A DNA stretch of 64,000 nt, taken from assembly GCA_951828535.1 (NCBI GenBank), contig OX639990.1, positions 917,300 to 981,299 on the forward strand. The letters are read 5' to 3'. The notes below the pieces were generated by a model that was not told where the DNA came from, made no database searches, and was given only the letters and a program-made list of their open reading frames with translations. Positions 8,829 to 17,435 of this stretch are shown piece after piece. Numbering within the stretch: the first letter of the stretch is position 1; each line of letters starts with the position of its first letter. A program made the position numbers and the translations under genes. The DNA comes from an uncultured Candidatus Entotheonella sp. (GTDB lineage: Bacteria; Tectomicrobia; Entotheonellia; Entotheonellales; Entotheonellaceae).

Positions 8829-9780
8829 ATGGCCGACGAAATCTACCAACCCCACGACAAACTCTTCCGGGCCGTCTTCTCCGATGTCCGCGAGGCCGCC
8901 GACCTGCTGCAGGCCAGCCTGCCCGACACCCTCCGAAACCGCTTCGACTGGACAACGCTGACCCTTGTCGACGGCACCTTCCTCGATGACGACCTTCGCG
9001 AGAGCCAATCCGACTTGCTCTACCGCGTCGAGTATGTCGAGACGGCGCAGCCGGTGTCGCTGTACCTGCTTTTCGAGCACCAGTCGTCGCCGGACCGCTG
9101 GATGCGCTTTCGGCTGCTGAAGTATTGCTGCCGCATCTGGGAGGCGGACCTGCGGGACGATCCGGAACTCTCCGAGTTGCGGCCCATCGTGCCGGTGGTG
9201 TTTTATCAGGGGCCAAGGGGCTGGAGCCATTCCACCGAATTCGCCGATCTGTTTCCCGAAGCCGCGCGGTCCTGGCCGTGGGTCCCGAGATTCGCGCACG
9301 AGCTGTTGGATCAGACAACTCTGGAGCCCGAAGCGGTTGCCGGCGGCGTCAAAGGCCGCATTACCCAGTTGTTGATGATGGTAGCGTTCGACCGCCACGT
9401 GGAAGCGGCGCTGGACTTGACGGCACGCTGGGCTTTATCGTTGCATGCAGGCGGTGGGGTCAGTGAACTTCGTCGCTTCATCCTGTACCTGATTGGCGAC
9501 CAGGGGACGCGAGGCGATCGAGGCGTTTGAAGGGGCGCTGCGGCGCCAAGGACTTGAGCAAGGAGGCGAGATCGTGACGTACGCACAAGAGTTGCTGGCG
9601 GAAGGTCGAGCGGAAGGCCGGGTAGAGGGTCGAGTAGAAGGCCGGGTAGAAGGTCAAGTCGAAGTGGTGCAGGGCCTGCTGAGGGTTGGCGTGACCTGGG
9701 ACGTCATCGAGGCGGCCACCGGCCTGAACGAAGCCCGCTTTCGTGCGCTCAAGGAACAACTGACGGGTTCCGGCTCATAG
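8829..9780 (+). pseudogene. Frameshifted Rpn/YhgA-like PD-(D/E)XK nuclease gene
   Basis: The first part (8829-9530, 233 aa) starts MADEIYQPHDKLFRAVFSD and carries the YLLFEHQSSPDRWMRFRLLKY segment typical of Rpn (recombination-promoting nuclease, PF04754-type) proteins; the ExQ and following residues belong to the nuclease core. It then ends in an out-of-frame tail (GTRGDRGV). The remainder continues one frame over from about 9500 to 9780: REAIEAFEGALRRQ, a run of (R/Q)VEG repeats encoded by 12-base units at 9601-9660, and a C-terminal helix pair (VIEAATGLNEARF). Together they match the normal architecture, so a single indel near 9490-9515 best explains the break. A sequencing error is not excluded. 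Confidence 0.75.
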
Positions 9781-9870
9781 CACATCTTTCCGAACTGCCG
9801 AGCCAAAGGTTGCCAAACATAAAACCGTGCCGCTACCAATCTTTCTTGAAACACCGCAGGGCGGTGAAGG

Positions 9871-10032
9871 ATGGCGATCTTAACGGTTGAAGGCATTGTC
9901 GAGAATGGCCAGATCCGGCCCCGCGACCAGGTGGTGCTACCCGAACACACCAAAGTCTATGTGGTGATTCCCGATGTTGAGGCGGTACCGACGGCCCATG
10001 CCTACGGTCCGCGGCTTGTGCATCCGGAATAA
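9871..10032 (+). CDS. Short AbrB/AF2212-like antitoxin-type protein, probably truncated by a stop
   Basis: 53 aa (MAILTVEGIVENGQIRPRDQ...), the beta-hairpin start seen in small antitoxin-like proteins. The TAA at 10030 seems premature: the same frame continues with AADFTKQVIEVAADAEL and stops at 10086, which looks like the natural C-terminus (HPE-x-AADFxxxVIEV). GTGAAGG precedes the ATG. No intact toxin gene is next to it; the following gene is a fragment. Family assignment is by resemblance only. Confidence 0.45.
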   Translation: MAILTVEGIVENGQIRPRDQVVLPEHTKVYVVIPDVEAVPTAHAYGPRLVHPE

Positions 10033-10072
10033 GCCGCCGACTTCACCAAACAGGTTATTGAGGTGGCAGCGG

Positions 10073-10162
10073 ATGCCGAGCTATGACGCGACGCATTACG
10101 ATCCACCAGCCCCGGTTGCATTGGACGGTCGAAGACAGCAGGGGTCGGAACAGGTGTCGTAG
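10073..10162 (+). pseudogene. Remnant of a small aspartyl-protease-like gene
   Basis: Twenty-nine codons beginning MPSYDATHYDPPAPVA, which resembles the N-terminus of small retropepsin-like proteins found beside AF2212-like antitoxins. The reading then becomes meaningless and stops at 10160-10162. The expected DTGA catalytic motif is missing, so only a decayed 5' end remains. Confidence 0.3.
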
Positions 10163-10228
10163 GACACGAGTGGTCTGCCGGTAACGTCGGACGCGCGAAC
10201 GACTGCCCTCAACTACGGGAGAAACACC

Positions 10229-11071
10229 ATGCGCCTACGAACCGCGCTGCCGTGGATTGCGCTCATGCTAGTGGGTTATTTGACCGCGGTCTGTCACGCT
10301 GGGCCAGCCGGCCAGCCGTCGATGGTCGCTGTTCCGGCGGGGGAATTTCTAATGGGCAGCACGCCTGAAGAGCGGGAGTACGGATATCGGCTGGATGAGA
10401 CCCTGCACGGCAGCACCGTGGCGCGGCGGCAGCGTTGGTTCGAGGTCGAAACCCGACAACGCCTTGACCTAGCCGCTTATCGCATCGACCGCAATCTGGT
10501 GACCAACGTCGATTACGCACGCTTCGTGGCCGACACTGGGCACCGCGTGCCGTTCGTCAGCGAATCGGTGTGGCGGGGTTACCGGCTCGTTCACGGCTAT
10601 CCTGCGGTCGTCAGATTCCTGTGGCGCGACGAGCGCCCGCCAGCGGGCCGCGAGCAGCATCCCGTGGTGTTGGTCAGCCACGCCGACGCCACTGCTTATT
10701 GCATCTGGCGCGGCGCACGGCTGCCGAGCGAGGCAGAGTGGGAAAAGGCGGCCCGCGGCACCGACGGGCGCTACTTTCCGTGGGGCGACACATTCGAAGC
10801 CGCGGGGCTGAATAGCGAGGATGGCGGGCCGTTCGACACGGTAGCGGTAGGCCGCTACCCGAACGGGCAGAGCCCTTACGGCGTGCTCGACATGGCCGGG
10901 CAGGTGTTCGAGTGGACGGCGACGCTGTTCAAGGCGGAGCCGCCGAGGTACGTGGTGAAGGGCGGGTCGTGGGACGATTTCCCCGGCGTCACGCGGTCGG
11001 CGGCACGGCACGGCCGACCGGCAGGGTTGAAGCACATTTTGATTGGCTTTCGTTGCGCCGGGCCACCTTAA
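10229..11071 (+). CDS. Exported formylglycine-generating-enzyme-like (FGE-sulfatase fold) protein
   Basis: 280 aa with a signal peptide of about 24 residues (core IALMLVGYLTAV). The rest is one FGE/SUMF1 domain: VAVPAGEFLMGS at the start, RNLVTNVDYARFV, HPVVLVSHADATAYC, RLPSEAEWEKAARG, YFPWGD and the terminal KGGSWDDF...GFRCA. True formylglycine-generating enzymes use a Cys pair; here only isolated cysteines are seen, so it is more likely a non-sulfatase member (binding or other modification role) in the periplasm. The upstream GGAGAAACACC gives the ribosome site. It converges with the cytochrome gene at 11144. Confidence 0.85.
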   Translation: MRLRTALPWIALMLVGYLTAVCHAGPAGQPSMVAVPAGEFLMGSTPEEREYGYRLDETLHGSTVARRQRWFEVETRQRLDLAAYRIDRNLVTNVDYARFVADTGHRVPFVSESVWRGYRLVHGYPAVVRFLWRDERPPAGREQHPVVLVSHADATAYCIWRGARLPSEAEWEKAARGTDGRYFPWGDTFEAAGLNSEDGGPFDTVAVGRYPNGQSPYGVLDMAGQVFEWTATLFKAEPPRYVVKGGSWDDFPGVTRSAARHGRPAGLKHILIGFRCAGPP

Positions 11072-11082
11072 ATCACTTCGGC

Positions 11083-11126
11083 TTTCCCCCTCACCCCAAC
11101 CCTGTCCCTCCAGAGGAGAGGGGGCA
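11083..11126. repeat. G/C-tract dispersed repeat (CCCTCTCC type)
   Basis: Inverted copy of the element at 5083-5121, lying between two convergent genes. Confidence 0.45.
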
Positions 11127-11143
11127 AGGCCATTCCTTGTCTC

Positions 11144-12394
11144 TCAATTCCCAACCATCGGCACCGGGACGTGGTGCTCGAAGACGGTGAACGACGACGT
11201 TGACGTCTTTTCCAGTGCCGCCTCCAAGTGTGCCTTCCCAAGGCTGCCGCGATCATTGCGCAACACCGCCTCGAAAAACCGTTGGTAGAAATGGTCGGGA
11301 TGCACAACGATTCGCACCCGCAGCGTGGCCGCGGTTTCGGGCAGCGCCATCGTGTAGCCGAAATCCAGCGACGCCTTGGGCGCGATGCGCGTGTCGTACA
11401 TTTCCCGAGACAGGTTGAGGGCAATTTCGCGCCCGATGACGGCTTCCTGAAAGCTGTCGGCGATGACCTCGCCGGCGGCGTCCAGCAGGTCCCCCTGCAC
11501 GAAAATCTTCGGCGTCACGTAGGTCGGCAGGTAGTGCCCGGCGCCGCTGTTCGTCACGGTGATGGTGGCCTGCAGGGTATCGCCCGGACGGTAGGACGAC
11601 GCCAGCGGCGAGACGCTGACCGTCATCGCCTGCCGCACCATGTCCGGGTCCTGGATACCGCGCCACAGATGGCGGCGGTCCGGCATGTGGCAGCCCTGGC
11701 ACTGCACCCCTTCCTCGGCGTACGGGCTGGCCTGCCACTCGACAAAGGTGTTTTCCAGCAGCTTGCCGTTGAGGGCGAAGGCACCCTCGGCAAATTGGTG
11801 GCACGGCTTGCAAAACTCGGAGCGCTGGAACGCCGTCGTGGCTGTGAAACCGCCGTGCGGCTGCACCACCTCGGCGGGCGGCGTTGGAACCTCCGGGCGG
11901 CGCGGCGGTCCGAAGCGCTCGTGCTGCCGCACGTGGCAGCCGGCGCAGATCAGCCCGGCTGCTTGCAACGCCGGGTCGAACGCCTCGTTCGGACGGTATT
12001 CGGAGCCCTCCTTGAGGTGCGGAATCTGCTCGCTGAGCGGCGTGTGGCAGGTGGCGCAGATGGTGTACGTGGCGGGATTTTTTTCCTCCATGTTGAGGAG
12101 TTGCCCGTATATCCCCGGCCCCATACTGCGGCTGTGCAGGCTGGTTTTCCAATCCTCGAACTGCTGGCGATGGCAGAGCGCGCACTCCTTGGGATGCAGC
12201 GACGCCTCAATGGGCGAGAAGGCATCCGGCGGGTCGCCCTGGGGCGGCACGGGCAGGCGCCAGTGGTGTTTCACAAAGGCGTCCACGTCGTCGCTCGACT
12301 GCGCTTCGCCGGCGCGTTGCGGCCCCCACAGCAGTGCCGCGGCCAGCGCGAGCACCGTCATCACCGATCCGGCCTTCCAGCTATATCGTTTCAT
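11144..12394 (-). CDS. Exported pentahaem c-type cytochrome
   Basis: 416 aa. A hydrophobic signal segment (about residues 9-25, VMTVLALAAALLW) is followed by five CxxCH haem sites: CALCH, CATCH, CAGCH, CKPCH and CQGCH, all in the first two thirds. The C-terminal about 130 residues are beta-rich. It resembles multihaem cytochrome c family proteins that move electrons in the periplasm. The start at 12394 was chosen for GGGGAG eight bases upstream; the GTG at 12418 adds eight residues without a better site. The next gene on the same strand (upstream) is an enoyl-CoA hydratase whose stop is 30 bases away, so they may be co-transcribed. Confidence 0.85.
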   Translation of the reverse strand: MKRYSWKAGSVMTVLALAAALLWGPQRAGEAQSSDDVDAFVKHHWRLPVPPQGDPPDAFSPIEASLHPKECALCHRQQFEDWKTSLHSRSMGPGIYGQLLNMEEKNPATYTICATCHTPLSEQIPHLKEGSEYRPNEAFDPALQAAGLICAGCHVRQHERFGPPRRPEVPTPPAEVVQPHGGFTATTAFQRSEFCKPCHQFAEGAFALNGKLLENTFVEWQASPYAEEGVQCQGCHMPDRRHLWRGIQDPDMVRQAMTVSVSPLASSYRPGDTLQATITVTNSGAGHYLPTYVTPKIFVQGDLLDAAGEVIADSFQEAVIGREIALNLSREMYDTRIAPKASLDFGYTMALPETAATLRVRIVVHPDHFYQRFFEAVLRNDRGSLGKAHLEAALEKTSTSSFTVFEHHVPVPMVGN

Positions 12395-12424
12395 CGTGTC
12401 GGCTCCCCAGTCCTCCACTGAAAA

Positions 12425-13213
12425 TTACCGGTGTTGAAAGTTGGGCTCCCGCTTACCGATAAACGCCTCCACGCCCTCACGCGCGTCCTCGGTCTGGAAC
12501 ACCTTGGCGAACAGGTCCGCCTCGATCTGTAGCCCTTCGGACAAGGTGGTGCCCAAGCCGCGATGCACCGCCTGTTGAATGTATCGCAGCGCCACACCCG
12601 GCCGTTCCGTCAGACGCTTGGCCATTTCCTTGGCGGCGGACAGCGCCTCGCCGGCCGGCACCACGTGATTCGCCAGGCCGATGCGGTGCGCCTCCTCGGC
12701 GCCGATCGGGTCGCCCGTGAACATGATCTCCTTGGCGATGCCGGCGCCGACCAGACGCGGCAGCCGCTGCGTGCCGCCGGCCCCGGGCAGCAGGCCCAGC
12801 TTGATTTCCGGCTGCCCCATCTGCGCGTTGGCCGCCACGATGCGCATGTCGCAGGCCATGCTTACCTCCATGCCGCCGCCCAGCGCCAGGCCGTTGACGG
12901 CTGCCAGGGTCGGCTTGCCCAGATTCTCGACGGTGCCCAGGCTGGCGTGCAGACGCTGGGCCAATTTCTCGGCCCGGCCGGGTTTCAGCAGGCCCGGGAA
13001 TTCCTTGATGTCGAAGCCGGCGCAAAAGGCCCGTTCGCCGTCGCCGGTGATAATCGCCACCAGCACCTCCGGGTCGTCGGCCAAACCGGTGAAGCACGAC
13101 GCCAACTCCTCCACCATCTGCGGGTGCAGCACGTTCAGCGGCGGGTTGGTGAGGGAAACGATAGCCAGCGGGCCTTCCTTGTCCAGGCGAATCATTTGCC
13201 AATCGGCAGCCAT
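12425..13213 (-). CDS. Enoyl-CoA hydratase/isomerase family protein
   Basis: 262 aa, the normal crotonase length. It has the CoA/oxyanion segment AFCAGFDIKEF (about residues 61-71), the second oxyanion loop LALGGGMEVSMACD (about 109-122) and the C-terminal helix for trimer contacts. It most likely hydrates 2-enoyl-CoA esters in beta-oxidation; the exact acyl chain is unknown. It lies in a minus-strand run with the HEAT/TPR gene upstream and the cytochrome downstream. Confidence 0.88.
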   Translation of the reverse strand: MAADWQMIRLDKEGPLAIVSLTNPPLNVLHPQMVEELASCFTGLADDPEVLVAIITGDGERAFCAGFDIKEFPGLLKPGRAEKLAQRLHASLGTVENLGKPTLAAVNGLALGGGMEVSMACDMRIVAANAQMGQPEIKLGLLPGAGGTQRLPRLVGAGIAKEIMFTGDPIGAEEAHRIGLANHVVPAGEALSAAKEMAKRLTERPGVALRYIQQAVHRGLGTTLSEGLQIEADLFAKVFQTEDAREGVEAFIGKREPNFQHR

Positions 13214-13238
13214 GTGTGGGTCTCCTGTCCGGGCACTG

Positions 13239-13892
13239 TCAGGTGGTTTGATCCCGCAGGTAGCGGGTGAGGTCCTCGATATTCTGTTGGACCGACGGCA
13301 TGTTGGGGTTGACGGCGATGGCGCGTTTGAACAATTCCAGCGCCTTGACCGGATTGCGCAGCCCCAGATAGACCAGCCCCGAGCCGCTGAGCGCCCCGAA
13401 GTGGATGGGATTGAGTCCCAGCGTCTTGTCGCAGTCCTCCAGGGATTCTTCGTATCGCTCCTGCATGTAATAAACGGTGGCGCGCTTGTTGTAGCCCTCG
13501 GCGAAGTCGGGAGCCATGGCGATGACCTCCGAGAAGATGTTCACGGCCTCGGCCAGGGCGCGCCGGTTCATGGCGTCGATGCCCGCCTGCAAACGGCGGT
13601 CCACCTCGGCGTCGCCGGAGCGGTGCCACACCTGCCACAGTGCCTGCGCCGACGTTTCGCGCACCATGCGATCGGCGTCGTGCATCGCCTTGGCCAGCGG
13701 CCGGGCGGCGCGCTGGTCGCCAATGCGCGCCAGGGTCAGGACGGCCTGCCGACGCTCGGCCGTCTTGCCTTTCTCCAGCATGGCGATGGCCTCGCTGACC
13801 GGCTCGGCGGAGCCATTGCGGGACAGCAGCACCATGAGCGCCAGCCCAGCCGTCATCATCAACAGATTGGTAGGGACGGAAACGAGCGTCAT
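13239..13892 (-). CDS. HEAT- and TPR-repeat protein with N-terminal membrane segment
   Basis: 217 aa. One hydrophobic segment (about residues 8-24) serves as signal or anchor. Residues about 35-90 form a HEAT-like repeat pair (RRQAVLTLARIGDQRAARPLAKAM), and about 100-205 form three TPR units (AEAVNIFSEVIAMAPDFAEGYNKR; ALELFKRAIAVNPN). GAGGAGA lies five bases ahead of the ATG. It is a likely scaffold protein facing the periplasm. Twenty-five bases separate it from the enoyl-CoA hydratase, so the two are likely an operon. Confidence 0.75.
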   Translation of the reverse strand: MTLVSVPTNLLMMTAGLALMVLLSRNGSAEPVSEAIAMLEKGKTAERRQAVLTLARIGDQRAARPLAKAMHDADRMVRETSAQALWQVWHRSGDAEVDRRLQAGIDAMNRRALAEAVNIFSEVIAMAPDFAEGYNKRATVYYMQERYEESLEDCDKTLGLNPIHFGALSGSGLVYLGLRNPVKALELFKRAIAVNPNMPSVQQNIEDLTRYLRDQTT

Positions 13893-13922
13893 CGTCTTCT
13901 CCTCATGTTCCTACGGGTTGAC

Positions 13923-14843
13923 TCAATCGCCGGCCAGCGACAGGCCCGCGGCCAGCCGGCAAGCGGCGCGCACCGTTTGGCAGTGCGCCTCAACGATTGC
14001 CTCGATCTGCGGCGCGTAACCGCCCCCCATGGTGGTAACCAGCGGCACGTCGGCGTTGCGAAAGGTGGACAATACGCGGACATCGCGCCGCAACAGGCCC
14101 TCAAGCGACAGCGACAGCCGCCCGAGCCGGTCGCCCTCGTAGGGATCGACACCTGCCAGGTACCAGACCATCTGCGGGCGAAACTCGCGCTGCACGGTCT
14201 GCAAAGCTGCGTCCAGAGCCTCCAGATACGCAGCATCGCTGGTGCCGTCGGGCAGCGCCACGTCCAGGTCGCTCGGCGGCTTGTCGAACGGGTAATTCTT
14301 CTCGCCGTGCAGGGAACACGTATAAACGCTGGAATCATCCGCAAAGATGGTCGCGGTGCCGTTGCCCTGATGGACGTCGCAATCGACCACCGCGGCGCGT
14401 TGCAGGCCATGATCGCGCTGCAGGACCCGAATGGCCACGGCGATGTCGTTGAACACCGAGAACCCCTCGCCGTGGTCCGCAAAGGCGTGATGCGAACCGC
14501 CCGCCAGATTCGCTGCCAGGCCGTCGCGCCACGCCAGCCGGCTAGCCGTGATCGTCCCGTGCACCGCCAACCGCGCGCGCCGCGCCAAGGCCGCCGACCA
14601 CGGAAAGCCCAACGTTCGCATCTCCTTGGCCGTCATGTCGCCGGCGAGAAACCGTGTGACGTAGTCGTGTGTGTGCACCAACAGAAGGTTTTTTGTCGAC
14701 ACCGGCTGTGGCGCCGTCACCCATTCTGCCGACAGGGTGCCCTCGGCGAGCAGGCGTTCGTACACCAGGCCGTATTTCTGCATCGGAAAGCGATGCCCGG
14801 CGCCGATGTCCACGACGTAACCCGGATGGTAGGTGACGAACAT
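13923..14843 (-). CDS. Histone-deacetylase-superfamily (AcuC-like) metal hydrolase
   Basis: 306 aa. It has the HDAC core: YHPGY at the start, GGSHHAF (metal/catalytic His pair), DCDVHQGNGT (zinc-binding Asp and His), YTCSLHGEKNYPF and WYLAGVDPYEGDRLGRL (zinc-binding Asp). Bacterial members deacylate acetyl-lysine proteins, polyamines or small amides in the cytoplasm; the substrate is not given by context. The start at 14843 begins the conserved MFVTYHP. It is 30 bases from the HEAT/TPR gene on the same strand. Confidence 0.88.
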   Translation of the reverse strand: MFVTYHPGYVVDIGAGHRFPMQKYGLVYERLLAEGTLSAEWVTAPQPVSTKNLLLVHTHDYVTRFLAGDMTAKEMRTLGFPWSAALARRARLAVHGTITASRLAWRDGLAANLAGGSHHAFADHGEGFSVFNDIAVAIRVLQRDHGLQRAAVVDCDVHQGNGTATIFADDSSVYTCSLHGEKNYPFDKPPSDLDVALPDGTSDAAYLEALDAALQTVQREFRPQMVWYLAGVDPYEGDRLGRLSLSLEGLLRRDVRVLSTFRNADVPLVTTMGGGYAPQIEAIVEAHCQTVRAACRLAAGLSLAGD

Positions 14844-14869
14844 ACGGCCCCCACAAGACGTCAAGCTGT

Positions 14870-14897
14870 AGGTCGGATTAGCACGGCGTCATCCGAG
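14870..14897. repeat. Palindromic dispersed repeat (GTCGGATTA type), imperfect
   Basis: gtcggatta...tcatccgag, an imperfect copy of the hairpin at 5044-5070. Confidence 0.55.
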
Positions 14898-14931
14898 CTC
14901 ATGATGGAAACAACCCGCCCAGCCCTCCAAG

Positions 14932-15035
14932 CGTCATTCCAGGCTTGACCCGGAATCCAGTGACCCCGGATCGAGTCCGGGGCAGGTTCTTGGTCCCGGA
15001 AAACCTCTGGACTCCCGGCTTCCGCCGAAGTGACG
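14932..15035. repeat. MITE-like inverted-repeat element
   Basis: It begins cgtcattccaggcttgac and ends cttccgccgaagtgacg; the ends are inverted versions of each other (CGTCAyTCCgG...). About 104 bp and non-coding. Related copies lie at 35532-35640 and 56901-56994, with a partial copy at 186-216. Confidence 0.6.
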
Positions 15036-15056
15036 GAATCGAGATTCGTCTTTCAT

Positions 15057-16232
15057 CTAAAAGGCATCCAGCCCGGTCAGCGCACGGCCCAGAACCAGGG
15101 TGTGAATCTCGTCGGTTCCCTCGTAGGTGTACACCGATTCGAGGTTGAGCAGGTGCCGGATGGGCGCGTGCTCCAGCGAGATACCGCTGGCGCCGTGGAT
15201 CGAGCGCGCCTTGCGGGCGATGGCCAGCGCCTGCCGCACGTTGTTCTTCTTGGCCATGCTGACCTGATAGGGGGTCAGCCGGCCCTCATCCTTGAGGCGG
15301 GCGAAGTGGACGTTCATCAACTGGCCCTTGGCAATCTCCACGGCCATGTCGACCAAGTGCTCCTGGATCAACTGCTTGCTGCCGATCGGCACGCCGAATT
15401 GCACCCGGCTGCGGCTGTAATCCAGGGCTGAATCGAAGCACGCCCGAGCCGCCCCCATGACGCCCCAAGAGACCCCGAAGCGCGCCTGGTTGAGGCAGGC
15501 CAGCGGCGAGCCCAGGCCGCGCGATGCGGGCAGGAGGTTTTCCTTGGGGATGCGGCAGTCCGACAGCACGATTTCGCCGGTATGCGAGGCGCGCATGGAC
15601 ATTTTGCGCAGGATAGAGGGGGTGTCGAAGCCAGGGGTGTCGCGTTCGACCAGAAAGCCGCGCACCGTTTGATGGTCGTCCGCCGCCAGCTTGGCCCACA
15701 CCACCGCCACGTCGCACACCGGCGAGTTGGTGATCCACATCTTGCTGCCGTTGAGCACGTAGGCGTCGCCGTCCGGGCGCGCCGTGGTGCGCATGGCGCC
15801 GGGGTCGGAGCCGGAGTCGGGTTCCGTCAGCCCGAAGCAGCTGATGGCCTCCCCCCGGGCCATACGCGGCAGCCAGTGTTGCCGTTGCGCCTCGGACCCG
15901 AAGCGGTAGATGGCGTACATGGCCAGCGAGCCCTGCACCGATACGAAGCTGCGCAGGCCGCTGTCGCCGTATTCCAACTCCTGCAAGATGAGGCCGTAGG
16001 TGACCGCGTTGACTCCGGCGCAGCCGTAGCCCTTGATACTGGCGCCGAGCAGGCCGAGACCGGCGATTTCCGATACCAGGTGGTCAGGAAAGGTGTGGGC
16101 TTCGAAGTGCTCACCGACAATCGGCAGGTACTTCTCCGCTACAAACTGCCGCACCGTGTCGCGCGTCAGGCGTTCGTCGTCGGTCAGCATCGAGTCGATG
16201 TCGGTAAGCTGGTCCAGGGCGATGGGCTCCAT
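15057..16232 (-). CDS. Acyl-CoA dehydrogenase, glutaryl-CoA-dehydrogenase-like
   Basis: 391 aa, complete. It shows FAD/acyl-CoA dehydrogenase signatures: CFGLTEPDSGSDPGAM, KMWITNSPVCDVAVVWAK, ARFGVSWGVMGAARACFD, RVQFGVPIGSKQLIQ and near the C-terminus YTYEGTDEIHTLVLGRALTG, whose Glu is the catalytic base. Strings such as RSFVSVQGSLAMYAIYRFGS are characteristic of glutaryl-CoA dehydrogenases, so oxidative decarboxylation of glutaryl-CoA is the best guess, although broader acyl-CoA use is possible. The start at 16232 begins MEPIALDQLTD; longer in-frame readings run into the thiolase gene. It forms a cluster with thiolase and DUF35 genes upstream. Confidence 0.88.
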   Translation of the reverse strand: MEPIALDQLTDIDSMLTDDERLTRDTVRQFVAEKYLPIVGEHFEAHTFPDHLVSEIAGLGLLGASIKGYGCAGVNAVTYGLILQELEYGDSGLRSFVSVQGSLAMYAIYRFGSEAQRQHWLPRMARGEAISCFGLTEPDSGSDPGAMRTTARPDGDAYVLNGSKMWITNSPVCDVAVVWAKLAADDHQTVRGFLVERDTPGFDTPSILRKMSMRASHTGEIVLSDCRIPKENLLPASRGLGSPLACLNQARFGVSWGVMGAARACFDSALDYSRSRVQFGVPIGSKQLIQEHLVDMAVEIAKGQLMNVHFARLKDEGRLTPYQVSMAKKNNVRQALAIARKARSIHGASGISLEHAPIRHLLNLESVYTYEGTDEIHTLVLGRALTGLDAF

Positions 16233-16255
16233 GCCGTCTCCTCGGGCGCCGCGGT

Positions 16256-17401
16256 CTACGCCACGTTCGACAGCACCAGGGTGCCGGCGGCGGAGAGCAT
16301 GCCGCCCATGCCGTTCACCAATGACAGGCTGGCATTCGGAACCTGACGGGCGCCGCACTCGCCCCTTAGCTGGCGGGTGGCCTCGAGAATCGGGAAGATG
16401 CCGTACATTCCCGAGTGGGTGTACGATAGGCCGCCGCCGTTGGTGTTGATCGGCAGCGAGCCGCCGGGTGTCGAGCGCCCTTCCTCGAAGAAGGTGACAC
16501 CCTCGCCGGGCTCGCACATGCCGAGGGATTCGAGCATGATCGGCGGACCGGAACTGAAGGCGTCGTAGAGCATCACGTGGTCGAAATCGCCCGGCTCGAC
16601 GCCCGCCATTTCAAAGGCGCGCTTGCCGGAGATGCGCGTCGCCTCGCTCAGCGGCAGACCCTTCATCTGCGTCACCATGACGTGCTCGGTGCCCTCGCCG
16701 GTGCCGCGTACGTATACGGGTTTCTTGGCGCAATCCTTGGCGCGGTCGGCGCGGGTGAGCACCACGGCGCCGCCGGCGTCGGTGACCAGACAGATGTTCA
16801 GCACGTTGAACGGGTAGCAGATCGGCCGCGAGTTCAGCACCTCCTCGACGGTCAGCGGATCGCGGTACATGGCCTTAGGATTCAGCCCGGCCCAGGCGCG
16901 CGTCGATACCGCCACCTGCGCCCACTGCTCCAGGGTGGTGCCGTAGTCGTGCATGTGGCGCGTGGTGATGAGGCCGAAATACGTTGGCGCGCCGCCAAAA
17001 CCAAAGGGGGTCTCGAACTGGCCGCTGAGGCTGGCATCGCGCCCGCGCGTCACGCCAACACCGGACCTGCCGCTCTCGCCGTGCGAGATCACCGCCACGT
17101 CGCACAAGCCGTGGTACAGCGCCAGCATGGCGTGCTCCACCATGATCATGAAGGAACAACCGCCGACGCTGGTGCCGTCCACGTAGCGCGGCGTGATGCC
17201 CAGCGCCTCGCCGAGCAGGGCCGGGGAGTGCTGCCCGGCGGTGAAGATGCCGTCCACGTCGCTCACCTTCAGGCCGGCGTCGCGCACCGCGTTGCTGATC
17301 GCTTCCAGGTGCAGGGCCAGCTGGCTGGTATTGGGCAGCACGCCGATGGCGTCGCTCTCGTCCACACCGACGATACATACGGAATTGCTTAAGCCTTTCA
17401 T
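16256..17401 (-). CDS. SCP-x/lipid-transfer-type thiolase family protein
   Basis: 381 aa. It matches thiolase-fold proteins of the nonspecific lipid-transfer class: GxxNAVRDAGLKVSDVDGIFT, GTSVGGCSFMIMVEHAML (nucleophile region), GGAVVLTRADRAKD, DAFSSGPPIMLESLGMCEPGEG, LPINTNGGGLSYTHSGMYGI and a C-terminal NGMGGMLSAAGTLVL. In actinobacteria, related Ltp2 acts as a retro-aldolase with a DUF35 partner during sterol side-chain breakdown, and here a DUF35 gene lies directly upstream (17436-17852). Thiolase versus aldolase activity cannot be decided from sequence alone. It is co-directional with the acyl-CoA dehydrogenase 23 bases downstream. Confidence 0.85.
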   Translation of the reverse strand: MKGLSNSVCIVGVDESDAIGVLPNTSQLALHLEAISNAVRDAGLKVSDVDGIFTAGQHSPALLGEALGITPRYVDGTSVGGCSFMIMVEHAMLALYHGLCDVAVISHGESGRSGVGVTRGRDASLSGQFETPFGFGGAPTYFGLITTRHMHDYGTTLEQWAQVAVSTRAWAGLNPKAMYRDPLTVEEVLNSRPICYPFNVLNICLVTDAGGAVVLTRADRAKDCAKKPVYVRGTGEGTEHVMVTQMKGLPLSEATRISGKRAFEMAGVEPGDFDHVMLYDAFSSGPPIMLESLGMCEPGEGVTFFEEGRSTPGGSLPINTNGGGLSYTHSGMYGIFPILEATRQLRGECGARQVPNASLSLVNGMGGMLSAAGTLVLSNVA

Positions 17402-17435
17402 ACGGACCTCTCTTGCTGCCGGATTCGACCGGGGG

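Noticed and set aside
11228-12421. A 397-aa open frame on the plus strand
   Set aside because: Antisense to the pentahaem cytochrome gene with its five CxxCH sites; no ribosome site or family feature.
12681-14948. A 755-aa open frame on the plus strand
   Set aside because: It lies antisense to three genes with clear family motifs (enoyl-CoA hydratase, HEAT/TPR, HDAC-like). Its composition is Arg/Gln/His-rich as expected for a GC-rich shadow frame.
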